Below, in pieces: positions 11,208 through 22,796 of a stretch of DNA of 64,000 bases. The DNA lies in contig AP031354.1 in assembly GCA_037833965.1 (NCBI GenBank), forward strand, positions 4,008,001 to 4,072,000, read 5' to 3'. A program made the position numbers and the translations under genes. The notes under the pieces were generated by a model. That model was not told the DNA's origin, made no database searches, and was given only the letters and a program-made list of their open reading frames with translations. Every line of letters begins with the position of its first letter. Position 1 is the stretch's first letter. The stretch comes from Marchantia polymorpha subsp. ruderalis (lineage: Eukaryota > Streptophyta > Marchantiopsida > Marchantiales > Marchantiaceae).

Positions 11208-12151
11208 AGGCTCGTCTCATCCTCGAGACTAAGGATGAGACGAGCTCGGAAGAGCAGGAAGCGGATTCTGTGCAGAAAACGCCAACAGGGGTGTTGTGCG
11301 AGCAGATAGTCCCACTCCTGCGATATCTGGATCGCAAGACATCCAAGTACTCGGGTACTGGAAAACCGCAGTCTTATGTGGAGACTATCAAGCGAAGGAC
11401 GAGGAGCAAGGTGGCCACTTGGGCCTCTAGGTGCCAAGTATATGTGGATAGGAACACCGCCCTCCGACAACACCTGGCGGTCACACAGAAGCTATACCAA
11501 GCCTTGCAGCAGCAGAGGGAGGATGCGGGGACGAAAAGCCAGGCGGAGGCCGAGCTAATGCGGGTAAAGATCGAGTCGGAATTGCAGGAAGAGCGGAGAC
11601 AAAACCGCATCCTAGCAGCAGAGCTTGCGCGCCAGACGCGCGCCTTAGAAGAAAGTCAAAGAGCCCGCAAGGAGGATGAGGAGTTGTTGCGCAACTTGCA
11701 ATCCGAGTGCTCGGATTTGAGGGCGCAGCGTGCGGAAGCGGAAATGCAGCTAGCAGAGGTGGAAGGCAGCTAACGGGCGCGAGAAGAGTTGGCGACGCGG
11801 GTGACTCACTGTCTAAAAGGATACGCCCATTGGGAGGTGGCAGCTCAAGAGAGGATCACACTCAGGGAGTTCGAGCTTCGGGCGGCGGCATTGACGGAGG
11901 GTGACAGTCGGAGTCGGCGGCGAGTAGCGAGGAAATTAGAAACCTTCTTGTCGGGTGCGCGCGACACTATGGCGCACTTAGAGTTGGAAGTCACTGCAGC
12001 CCTCCGACGCCTGGGGTTGCGCAGCCGGTCGGAAGACTGGCAAGGTAGAGACAGCGAGCGGAGCAGTCCGGCGCGCAGGAGGCGCAGCACCGGATCCGCC
12101 GAGTGCAGTAGTATAGTTTGGTTTCGCGCAGAAGTTGCGAGTAGTAGATAG
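11208..12151 (+). pseudogene. Family B U3ORF, C-terminal coiled-coil half
   Basis: Homologous to the C-terminal half of the family A U3ORF. It starts in the acidic tract, then CEQIVPLLRYLDRK, SYVETIKRRTRSKV, the coiled coil (LQSECSDLRAQRAEAEMQL), HCLKGYAHWEV, REFELRAA and the tail RRRRSTGSAECS. A single TAA at 11771-11773 interrupts an otherwise open frame. The 5' end is the breakpoint with R sequence at ~11208, so there is no native start. This and the N-terminal part at 24142 together show that family B encodes the same protein type. Confidence 0.85.
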
Positions 12152-12183
12152 GATAGCGTAGTGCTAGTTAGGACCTTTGAGGG

Positions 12184-12192
12184 TATAAAGTA
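12184..12192 (+). promoter_or_regulatory. Family B LTR TATA box (second)
   Basis: TATAAAGTA, again 32 bp after a U3ORF stop (12151), followed by CAAGGC-GTTTT-GCCTTG. This is the promoter copy nearest the internal region. Confidence 0.75.
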
Positions 12193-13129
12193 GATCAAGG
12201 CGTTTTGCCTTGGGACTCTTCCAGTTTTGGAAGTGCAGATCAGGAACTCACTTTCTTGGCGTGTTTGTGCATTTGGTCCTGGCACCGCGTAGAGAAGCTG
12301 CAGCATAGCGAAGTTACCGTATGTTGTAGTTGAAGGCCTTCGGCTGAATGTTCAGAGCTAGTACCCGGTTAGAGACTTGAGTAGTGCGGATCTGCACCTG
12401 CGGGTGATTTCTGATGCTCAGAGCCGGCTGCGAGTTAGATACTTGAACAGTTCCCCCTTACTCCTTCGAGTGATATATCCTGATTGTACTCCTACGGGAA
12501 GTTTCCCCTGAATGCCAATGTGAAGTTTTATTACTTCGTGTAAGCCTTGGTTTGCAATTCAGGTTGTGTGTGTGTTACTGGATCGTGTCTCAGTTAAGTT
12601 CTCAGTCGGGCCTGCACTCCCTGCGTTTGGTGTGAGTCGACGGTGACGTCCACGGCGTATGAAGAGGCTTCGTTCCGAAGTGGGAAGTCTAGTCTGGGTA
12701 CCCTACGCTAGTTCCTGGCGGAAGGGCAGTAAAAGCCGGAGTGGGAGTCACTACCTGCAGAACCTCTAAGTGAACTTTTGAGACCCTTTCCTCCTGAAAT
12801 CCGAAGCGGAGGTCCTGACTGACCTCCGAGTTGTGCTTTTGCCAGTTTCAGGTGTGTGTGTGTGTGTGTTGAGTGACTACGCTGTACTGTGCATCCTCCG
12901 AGCATCCTCCGAGTCGAGATCCTCCTCCGAGTCGAGCCTCCGAGTCGAGCACTGCAGTATTTATGGGAGTGACAGTCGCCTGAGAATTCAAACTCTACAA
13001 AAGTCTGTTAAACGTGACACTTTTACTCTATGTGTTGCCTCTGTCCCTATGGGTTCGATCTTTTTACCACCATACTGCAGTTTTAGCCTTTGGTGGGTTA
13101 TTACATAAGGAGCCGACAACTTCTTTTTG

Positions 13130-14890
13130 TAGGGACATCGCAGGGACATCGCAGCCAAGGTAGACAACCTGGTGAAGAATTTTGCGGACCTGAAAGTTCA
13201 TGTAGTGGGAGGCCAAGACCGACGTAAATCACCTGCGAGACAGCGAGCGAATCTCTGGTGTACTACGTGCGGACAGGTGGGACATGCCAACACGGAGTGC
13301 ATGTCCGCTCGCCCAACTTACCCAGTGAATGCGGTCGAATGGGCACCACAGTGGGAGAATCCCATGTATTATGCTGAGCCGGTTGAGGACACCGCCTACG
13401 CGGTGCAGACAGCTCCTGCTACACCTCCGAACCCACCTGTGCATATACCGCGCTTTGTTCCGAGAGAAATGGCGGGTACGCTCCCACCGAGACGCATGGC
13501 ATCTCCAGGCAATTACAACCGACCTCCACCACAATTCAATGGTTGCTACAACTGCGGGGACATGGGACATTACGCGCCAAGCTGTCCCCATCCGAGGAAG
13601 CAAATGGGGTATGCACCGTTGTGCAGCAATTGCAAGAAGTCTGGACATACGGCAGCCGAATGTGATCAGCCACCAGTCCCCAGGCAAACCGTGCGTTTCG
13701 TATCGACACCTGGCAAGGAAGAGGTGCAGGTCAACCAGGTAGAACTAAGCCCGGACCCAGCTGAAGAAGACGAAGTATGGCCGGAAGAAGAAGTAATGTG
13801 CGGACGGGTAGAGACCCGAAGTTCGAAGAGGAGGGGAGAGGACCACGAGGACACGCGCCGCCTCGAGCGTAGGGAAGAGAGGAGGAAGTCTAAAGAAGTT
13901 AGAGAAGGCCAAAGGAGAAGGCCGGGTACACCTCCGGCGATGCGGAACATCCAGCCGGAGCAGAACTCAGAGAAGGTGGACAGGTCTTTAGAAGGGTTCC
14001 GGACTCAAGACTACCTTCCGGACATCAAAGATGAGGTGAGTCACCTCATCAAGGAAGCACTGGGCGCCGGAACGACATCCGACGACCGGAAGGCGGCTAG
14101 GCCCCCTACACCACTTCTGACCGCGAGTACAGAGAGAGTGGCGGCTGTGACTTCCAACACTTCCTACGACATAGTGGAGGACATAGGGAGTCAGAGGGCA
14201 AATATTTCCTTCCACCAGCTGTTGGAGGACAATAAGACGTACCGAAGGATGCTGATGCTTTCGTTGCGCCGACCACGCAAACCCCGAAAAGGGAAACTTC
14301 CGGCTGTGTACAGAGTGGAAGGAGGAGACCTAGGACCTCCAGAGATCGAAGTAGAGATCGGAGGCTGCGTCATACAGAAGGTACCAGTGGACTCCGGCTC
14401 GGGCGTGAACATCATGACCGAGGAGACAGCGAACTCCTTGGGGTTCCAGACCTTCGAACCTACAACCCGAGTGTTGCGGCTGGCCGATCAAACGCGCAGA
14501 ATGCCGCTAGGAATGTTGAGCAATGTGAGAACCAACATTGGAGGAGTGGACTTTCAACTGTCCTACATAATATTGCAGCCTCTAATGAAGAAAGGTTATG
14601 ATGTGCTGCTTGGCAGACCGTGGCTATACGATGCCAAAGCAAGGTGTGACTGGAGGAGGAAGAGATTGCAGTTCCGGAATCCTACGGACCCTCCGACTGT
14701 CATTACCGTACCATGGACCAAGGTACCACACGAGGGCGAAACACCTTCCACCACCTCCGGTTACACGACTGGAGGGGAGACCAGCTCGTCATGCACTTCA
14801 GAGACAGAAATGTCGGATGAGTTTGTGGGTTACGTCACTTGCTGCTCCATTGAGGAGGAAGGAGACGATGTGCATCCGGATGACGAATAG
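13130..14890 (+). pseudogene. gag-pro: Family B gag-protease, 5'-truncated
   Basis: The PBS and the first ~360 Gag codons are deleted: sequence just inside the LTR (AACTTCTTTTTG) joins to the region matching GDIASKMETL of family A. What remains is open to TAG at 14888-14890. It has three CCHC zinc knuckles (WCTTCGQVGHANTEC, CYNCGDMGHYAPSC, CSNCKKSGHTAAEC), the aspartic protease motif DSGSGVNIMT and the DVLLGRPWLY motif. The product would be the nucleocapsid and protease part of a Gag-Pro polyprotein. The family A minus LTR begins on the base after the stop, so the readthrough context is lost. Confidence 0.88.
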
Positions 14891-15851
14891 TGTAATAACC
14901 CACTAAAGGCTAAAACTGCAATATAGTGGTAGAAAGGTCGAACCCACAGGGACAGAGGAACACACAGGGTACAAAGTGTCACGTTTTAACAGACTATTGA
15001 GGAGTTTGAATTCTCAGGCGACTGTCACTCCCAGAAATACTGCAAGTGTCCACTCGGAGCGCACTCGGAGGTCGCACAGTGCAGCGTAACACACACACAC
15101 ACACCTGAAACTACAGAAACACAACCCAGAGATCCGTTAGGACCTCTACTTCAAGATTTCAGGGGGAAAGTCTCTCAAGAGTACACTCTGCGAAGCTGCG
15201 GGTAGTGACTTCCAACTCCGGCTTTTACAACACTTCCACTAGCTTGCTGCTAGTGTAGGAAACCCGGTTTGGACTGCCTACTTTGGATCGAAGTCACTCA
15301 GACGCGGTGAACAACACTCTCAACTCACAAAACGCGTAGAGAACACAGGTCCACACTGAAGGACTCACTAAGAAACATTCCAGTAACACAACAACAGTCT
15401 ATTGAAGAGTTTGAATTCTCAGGCACTTGTCATTCCCAGAACTACTACAGGGGTTACCCTCAAGGCACCTGCTGCAGCGTGGCCTGAATTTACAACCAAG
15501 GCTTACACGAAGTAGCAAAACTTCACTTTGGCATTCAGGGGAAAAATCCCAAAGGAGTACAATCAGAAAGAAACACTCGAAGGTGTAGGGGCGAAACTGT
15601 TCAAGTATCTAACTAGTCACTGGCTCTGAGCATCGGCAGTCACCCGCAGGTGCAGTTCCGAACTACTCAAGTCTCTAACCAATGTACTAGCTCTGAACAT
15701 TCGGCCGAAGGCCTTCAGTTACAAAATGCGGAACGCTAAGTTGTAACTCCTCGTGCGTGGTGACAGAACTCAAGGACACAAACACGCAAAGGAAATGGGT
15801 TCCTGATCTGCACTTCTGATGGGAAAGAACCCCAGGCAAAACGCCTGGAAC

Positions 15852-15860
15852 TATTTTATA
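15852..15860 (-). promoter_or_regulatory. LTR TATA box, minus strand
   Basis: TATAAAATA on the minus strand, 36 bp after the U3ORF stop at 15897, with the CCAGGC/GCCTGG hairpin following. Confidence 0.75.
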
Positions 15861-15896
15861 CCTTCTAAGTCCTAACTAGCACTACACTGCACTATG

Positions 15897-18773
15897 CTAC
15901 ACGCCTGCACGGGACCACGCTACACTAAACTCCGCGGAACCTGTGCTACGTCTCCTGCGCGGCGGACTGCCGCGCACTAACTCCCTACCATGCCAGTCTT
16001 CCGCTCGACTGCGCAGTCCCAATCGCTGCAACGCCGCGGACACCTCCCCTTCGAGGGCGGACATGGTATCCTGCGCCTTCGACAGAAAAGCATCGAGCTT
16101 CTTTGCTACCTTCCGCCGACTCCTACTGTCGCCTGACAACAACCCGGCTGCGCGAAGTTCAAACTCACGCAGTGTGAGTTTCTCCTGCGCCGCCACTTCC
16201 CAGTGGGCGTAGCCCTTGAGACAGTGGGCGACACGCCTCGCCGTCTCCACCTTTGTGCGATCTGCCTCCTTCCTGCGATCCTCTTCAACTATCACTAATT
16301 GCGATTCGGCCTCAGCACGTTGCGCTCTCAATTCGCCACACTCTGACTGTAGCCTGCGGATTACCTCCTCATCCGCCTGCCGTGCGAGCTGACATTGTTC
16401 CAACAACCGCGTCTGTCGCACGAGCTCCTCTGACAAAATCCGATTCTGGGCCTGCTCAGAAATTAGTGCTTCTGTGACCTTCACCTGCTCCTTGGTGAGC
16501 TCTTCCAGTTTCCCATCACTCACCTTCTCGGAGTACTTGTAGAATTTCTGATTAAGTTTATACTGACCCCACAAGCATTCATGCTTCTCCTTCAATTCCC
16601 TCAACTCCTGGTCCACTCTAGCTAATAGCTTGCTGGTGTGGACTTTAGTGCGAGTCCGCCTGCGCACTAACTCGATGTAAGATCCCGGCTGAAGTGGGTC
16701 GGCGTATTTATCGACTTTGCGATCCAAGTACCTCAGCAACGGAATCACCTGCTCAGAGAGCGCCGCCGCCGGCGCTCCAACAATTTCCTCCTCCTCCTCC
16801 TCGGTGTCCTCTGCTCCTGACATTTCTTCGGTGGAGCCTCCGTCGTCATCATCCGATTGGAGAATTTCAGTCGCCATTGATTGCGTCGGCGACTGACCCG
16901 AGTGGGGCTGCACGTCGTCGACGTGTGCTGCCTGCGAAGGCACGGCTGCAGCCGCGCTGCTCTTCGCCAAAATGTCTAAGGCGGTAGGCGAATGTGCCCG
17001 TGCGGCATCCCCGCCGCTCGCTTGTTGGTCGTCTACCGTGTCCTCTCTGCCGCCGACGCCCGCCGCCGAAGGCGATCGAGCGGAGGGTGGCTGCGCGGGG
17101 TTTGATTGCGCATCGCGCATCGAAATTTCATCCCGCGGACAGTCACTCCGCTCCTCCGTCTGTTGCTGCTCCCTTGATCGGTCCGCGGGGGCTGTGCTTG
17201 GCCTGTGCGCAGGCGCAAATGCCGGCGCCTTGTCCGCCGCAGGCGTAGCGCCGCGGACGTCCATCGCCAAAGGCGACATGGCCGGGGGCCGCTCGCCCGA
17301 TGTCCCTTGGCCCTAAGGCCCTACCGCCGAAGGCGCATCTACCGGCGGATTACCCGCCGATAGTGTGGCCTCCGCACACTCCCTGCTCGTATCTCCTCGG
17401 CTCGAAGGCCCTGGCGCCGAAGGCGCAAATTGCGGCGCGTGGTGCGCCGGAGGGGCTGGCCCCGAGGGCCGGTGTCTCGTAGGCGGCTCTTCCGCCGGCT
17501 CCTTCCCCTTCCTACGTTGGAACGGGGGTGATTCCTGCCTGTGCACAGGCGGCACGTGTGGAGGTGACCTGTGCACAGGCGAGCGCCTGTGCACAGGCTG
17601 ACTGCTCCTTCCCACGCGTAAGCGTAGATCTACGTCCACTTGTGATCGTTTGTCCGCGGAGGCTCGTCCGTCCGCGGAGTCTCGTCTGTGCGCAAACGGA
17701 ACACCTGTCCGCAACGCACGTGGTAACTCCGGAGGCCCTTGGCCCGTAGGCGGCCTCACGCCCGTCGAGGCTGCAGCGTGGTCCGTTGCTCCTGCGGTCG
17801 TCCGCGCTTCCTCATGCTTCTCTGGCGACGCACTTCCTTTCTCCGTCACAATAGTCGCCGTGTCCGCACTGTTGGCTGGTAACACCAGTCTGCGTGCCTT
17901 CTGCTTCGGCCGGCTGTATGACTCGTACAACGGCCGCGGTCGAATGGGAGCAGAGGGTTCTTGATGCTGCTCCTCTTCGGACTCTTCTCTCCATCGCCGC
18001 TTCCGCGGCACTCGTGCTGCAGGAGTGTTTCTCCCTTCGTCCCTCCGCCTTGATGGGGTAGAAGTCGGTGACTCCTCTGCATCAGTGTCGACCTCATTCT
18101 CCCGCACATACTTCCCGGGATGGTCGACGGACAACGGCGGAAAATGCTCAAGCTCCGCTGCTGTCAAACAATTCCACTGTCGATAAAAATTGATGAGGAA
18201 AGGAGAGAGATGGTTTAGAGTCCCCCCCTTCTCCTCAAAAGCGTGCTGTCGCATCACCCTGTGCAAGATGCTCGCCCAGTGAATTGGAGTTCCCTCGATG
18301 ACGCACTCCACAAAAGAGACCTGCCACAATGTGATGTAGCAGGCGCGGTGTGGCTGCAGTAATTGCATCAGCGCCGCGGACAAAGTCCGGCGAAATCGAT
18401 CCTTGTAATCACGGGTCCTGTACCCATTCTTAGTAGACCTCCCGGTCTTGAACAGCTCCACAAATTGCGCCTCTTCCTGCTTGGTCACCTTGATGCTCTC
18501 ACTGTCAAAGAGGAGATGCCCTGGCATGCCGGCACATCTTCCCAATGCCTGCGCCCAATCTTGGACTGTCCACCGATCAACATGCGGACGCAATCCGCGC
18601 GAGGGTGGTCCCTGTGGCTCTAGCCACTCGCGCACCATATCCGCACAGATGTAGTTCCATCCCCATAGCAAGAAATCGAGCTTTCTTGCTATTAAGCGCT
18701 CCTCGAAAGCGCGCAGCCCGTTCTGTGGTAGGCGAAGCGGCAGCATCCGCAATCTGCCCGGTCTCGTCATTGC
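15897..18773 (-). pseudogene. U3ORF with one nonsense codon
   Basis: Near full-length copy in the 14891-20269 LTR. The conserved Met (MTRPGRLRM) is at 18773. The N-terminal domain, PRKRRWREE motif, PVHR repeats, acidic tract, EQVIPLLRYLDRK and coiled coil are all present. A single in-frame TAG near 17311 (GP*GQ, where intact copies read GPIGQ) splits it into two long open parts. Upstream of the conserved Met an in-frame TGA (after RKELER) closes the 84-residue extension found in other copies, which argues that the extension is not essential coding sequence. Confidence 0.87.
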
Positions 18774-20269
18774 GTTCCTGGAGTTCGCTCGCCCGCTCAT
18801 TCTACTTCCTCACCGCTCGAGCTCCTTTCTCTCTCGGCAAACTCTAATCGCCCTCAATTCCAAATCACGCGCACTCACTTCTCCCTCAATCACCAAGAAA
18901 TCCCCCGTGCGGCGACGTCGAGAATGTTTAGCAGCCAGCAGATGGACGCGCGCAGCGCGCACAAGAGATTGGAATCGCGAATTCAAGAATGGGACGCTCC
19001 CCGCCGCCCGGTCGAAGGTCATGGTCGGCTCTTGCTCGTGGAGGACGTCTCACTTGATGGCCGCGCCGGCTCTACGCTGGAACGGTCTCCGCTCTCACGC
19101 GCGGCTTCACGCTCCGCCGTCGCCGATTAAACTCTCACGCTCGAATTGGCGGATTTGAACTCCGCGAGCGTATTACCCCGCGGACATGGGAGCGCAGCGC
19201 CGAAGGCGAGTTTTCCGCCTTGCGCGGTACACTTGTTCGTACCGCCCCTCGGCCAATCCCCTTCTGCCTCGACGCGTGTGTCCGCATGTCGGACAAAAGT
19301 TCAACTCCTGCCTGTGCGCAGGCAGACTCCTCGGCGGATTCTCCGCCGGCGCGGAACTTCATCCTCCTGTGCACAGGCGCTCGCCTGTGCGCAGGCGAAT
19401 TCCGTGCGCGGCGTCGCGCTGGCGCGGAAGGCGTTGACCGTGGTCAGCCGTCTCCGTCCAGTCTGTCCGTTCCTTGTCTCTTCGTCGGCGCTTCCGCCGC
19501 CGCACTCCGTCCGTCCAAGAGCGCATCCACCCGTCCCGTCCGCATGGTCCGTACGGATTTGATTACTCTGGCGGCTCCTTGCTCGTCCGCGGCGCCGCGC
19601 TGGCGCAGAAGGCGCCGTACACTTTCTACCTCACAAGGCGCATTTCTAGGGCCCAAGGCGGATTTTCCGCCGACGCCGAAGCGCCTGTGCACAGGCGAAC
19701 GCCTGTGCGTAGGCGGACTTCGCGCCTCCCCAAACCCTACTTCGCCTGTGCACAGGCGAACTTCCTTCGTCCGCGCATAGGACAAAACTTGATTCCCCCT
19801 TCCGCGTAGGCGGAATTCCCGCCGGTGGCGAACTCCTTCCGCCGAAGGCGAACGTCTACGAATCTTCCAATAGTGATAACTCCCTAAGTCCTCATCCGTT
19901 CCAAGCGTTCTTGGACTCGTTGGAATCAGTGCGTCGAGCTCTTTCCAACGAGACCCTAACTCGGTCAAGGCGCCCGAGGGTTGACCTAATTATGAAGGAT
20001 TTCCCTACCGCCGCGGACGCAACCTCCGAAGGCGGGTTTTGCGCCTTGCGTCGCAGGGATCCTAACTGCAGAGCTCGCAGGGAGGGTGGTGCCCATCCTT
20101 ACTGCTGCACCCCAAATCCTAGATTCTACAAGATCCCTCGAGAATTCCCGCGATCTTCCGGATTCACTCTGTTTTGATGTACCGAAGGCTATTTACAATG
20201 CTGCCAGGGTACAGTTTTTTTCCAAAAATGTTTTAATTTCCTCAATATTACCAAAAGTGGGGTACCACA

Positions 20270-22759
20270 AGGCATTTCTTCGCCAGTATGAGGATGTCTT
20301 CGCATGGAAGATTGAAGACATGAAAGGCATACCTGCAAGGTATGGGGAGCACAGGATCGACTTGTTGGACGAGGCAGTTCCGGTTCGCCAACGCCAATAC
20401 AGGCTCAACCCAAAATATTCATTATTGGTGAAGGACGAGATCGATAAGTACCTGAGCGCAGGGATCATCTACCCGGTACTCAGTAGCGAGTGGGTGTCGC
20501 CTATCGTAATCGTGCCCAAGAAACTGACGGGTAAGATCCGGGTGTGCCATGACTTCCGAAAGCTTAACGCAGCAACGAGGAAGGACCATCACCCTCTCCC
20601 TTTCACGGACTCTATTTTGGACCATGTCGTAGGGCATGAATGCTACAGTTTCCTAGACGGATTCTCCGGCTACAACCAGGTGTCCATCAGAGAACAGGAC
20701 AAGGACAAAACAACCTTCACGACCGACTGGGGAACCTATGCTTATCACAAGATGCCGTTCGGGCTGTGCAACGCGCCAGCAACGTTCCAGCGGATGATGA
20801 CAAACATCTTCCAAGAGCACCTGAGGAAGTTCCTGGAAATTTTCATCGATGACTTTTGTGTCTTCGGTAAGAGGTCGGAGCACCTTAACCATCTTCGGCA
20901 GACGTTTGACAGATGTAGGGAGAGCAGCTTGTCCTTGCACCCTGAGAAGTGTTTTTTCTTCATGACCAGCGAAATCCTGCTGGGGCACCAAGTTTCGTCC
21001 GATGGCATTGCAGTGGATGTAGAGAAGGTGAAGATTATTCTCGAACTTCAGCCGCCGACGAACCTGCGTGAGTTGAGGGCCTTCCTTGGCCATGTAGGCT
21101 ATAACAGAAGGTTCATAAATATGTACGCCATCTTGGCAGCCGATCTGACGAAGCTGCTTAAGAAGGAGGAACCCTATGTGTGGGGCAAGGAGCAACAGCT
21201 AGCCTTTGAAACACTCAAAGCCAAACTGACGACTGCTCCGGTTCTGAGAAGTCCGGATTGGAACAGACCTTTCCATGTCTATGTAGACACGTCGGCATTT
21301 GCAATCGGAGTGGTTCTTAGTCAGAAGGACGACAACAAGAAAGACTACCCGATTTACTTCGCGAGCCGTCAGTTGTCAGCAGCAGAGAAGAAGTACACGA
21401 CAACTGAGAGGGAGGCGTTGGGAATGGTGTACTCCTGTAAGAAGTTCAGACATTATTTAATCTGCTACGAGTTCGTGTTTCATGTGGATCATTACGCCTT
21501 ACAGCACCTGGTGAAGAAGGCGGATCTGTCCGGACGAATTGCCAGGTGGGTACTACTGCTGCAGGAATTCACCTACACTGTGCAGACTAGGAAAGGCGTT
21601 TACCATGAGAACGCGGACTACCTCTCCAAACTATGGACCGAACCCATAGAAGAGGAAGTAGTGGATGATTTTCCCGACGAACAACTTTTTCAGTCGTCCG
21701 CCAGCCATGAGTCCAGGTACGCGGACTTATACAGGTTTCTGCTCACACTCCAATGTCCGGAAGGATTGGATGCGGAGCAGCGCACAATCTTCGTTCATAA
21801 AGCGGGACCTTACCAGCTCCAACAGGGGGTCTTATTCAAGAAAATGGCAGACGAGAGGCTGTGCAGATGCTTAGAGGAGTCCGAAGTTCCGCGAGTCGTT
21901 AAAGCCATGCACACAGAAGACGCTGGTGGTCATTACGCCACCAGGAATACAGTGACCAAAATTGTGAATGCAGGATACTAGTGGCCGACGATGTTCAAAG
22001 ATGTACACGACTACGTTCGCAAATGCGATAGCTGCCAGAGGACGGGAAGGCCGACTCCGACCACGAGATGGCTTCTGACACCAATCATGCCCTTGGCACC
22101 ATTTGAAAAATGGGGGATCGACTTCGTGAGACCAATACAACCTGTCACTAAAGGCACGCGCAGGCGCTACATATTGGTAGCAACAGACTATGCGACCAAG
22201 ATGGTGGAGGCAGAGGCCACAAGGCACGACGACGCAGCAGCAGTAGCACGGTTCCTATTCAAATCAATCATCACACGCTACGGGTGCCCACTAGAAATAG
22301 TCAGTGACAGGGGAACGCACTTTCTGAATCAGGTGATAGAAAGTTTGACGCGGCACTTCCAGATTAAGCATCGGAAGCATCGAATTCGAGATACCCACCA
22401 AGAGGACCTTAGATCAGAGAAGGCTGGATGCGGAAGAAAGTGAGGCATATCGACTGCAAGAAGTAATGGCACTGGAGGGAAGACGTCAAGAGGCCGAAGA
22501 TCGAACAAAGCAACTACAACTCAGGCGGAAGGAGAAGTACGATCGAAGACTCAAACCAGTACTACTTGAGAAGGGCGACTTGGCTCTGCTCTACGATAGC
22601 AGACATGCTAGATTTCCAGGCAAGCTACACTTGAGATGGATGGGACCTTACAAGGTGATCGAAGTTTTTCCCAATGGATCAATCCAACTCGCAGAACTGA
22701 CAGGAGAATGGCTAGGCACCCGCGTGAACGGGTGGCGTCTGAAGAAATACCACGTGTAA
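20270..22759 (+). pseudogene. pol: Family B pol (RT-RNase H-integrase), broken
   Basis: The polyprotein starts directly at the LTR junction with AFLRQYEDVFAWK, so ~50 N-terminal codons are lost. It keeps RT (MPFGLCNAPATFQ, catalytic FIDDF), RNase H (VDTSAFAIG, TEREALGM) and the start of integrase. TAG at 21979-21981 replaces the first Trp of the integrase WWPT motif. A deletion of ~206 bp near 22378 shifts the frame and removes the DDE glutamate region. The C-terminal GPY module (MGPYKVIEVFPNG) and stop at 22757-22759 remain. No chromodomain follows. Confidence 0.9.
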
Positions 22760-22783
22760 ATGTTCGCGTGGGCGCTCACAATT

Positions 22784-22796
22784 GAGGAGGGGGGCA
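22784..22796 (+). other. Polypurine tract of family B element
   Basis: GAGGAGGGGGGCA lies directly before the 3' LTR start TGTGGTAACAC. It is identical in form to the family A tract and would prime plus-strand DNA synthesis. Confidence 0.85.

Larger units (their letters stand above)
9132..13105 (+). repeat. Family B 5' LTR, chimera of two partial copies
   Basis: The first ~44 bp of the LTR are missing (9132 aligns near 22841). The segment 9132-~11207 runs from U3 through an internally deleted U3ORF and a TATA box into R. The sequence then jumps back to the U3ORF C-terminal half (11208-12151) and continues through a second TATA box, R and U5 to TTATTACA at 13105. The upstream U3 (9132-10465) has no gene; it has CGCCTTCGGCG-type palindromes and a 15-bp tandem repeat. 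R/U5 (~12210-13105) has no gene. Confidence 0.85.
14891..20269 (-). repeat. Family A LTR (5379 bp, minus) between family B gag and pol
   Basis: A full-length LTR, reading leftwards from TGTGGTACCCCAC at 20269 to TTATTACA at 14891. It has no internal region, so it is a solo LTR. The flanks AATAG and AGGCA do not match, and ~145 bp of the host element (between the gag stop and AGGCATTTC) is missing. It contains U3 (18774-20269, no gene, many GC-rich palindromes), a broken U3ORF (15897-18773), a TATA box (15852-15860) and R/U5 with (AC)8 at 15089-15104. Confidence 0.9.

Noticed and set aside
20086-20269. Upstream start for family B pol inside the LTR (frame open from 20086)
   Set aside because: This part is family A LTR sequence fused by chance in frame; the pol homology begins at 20270.
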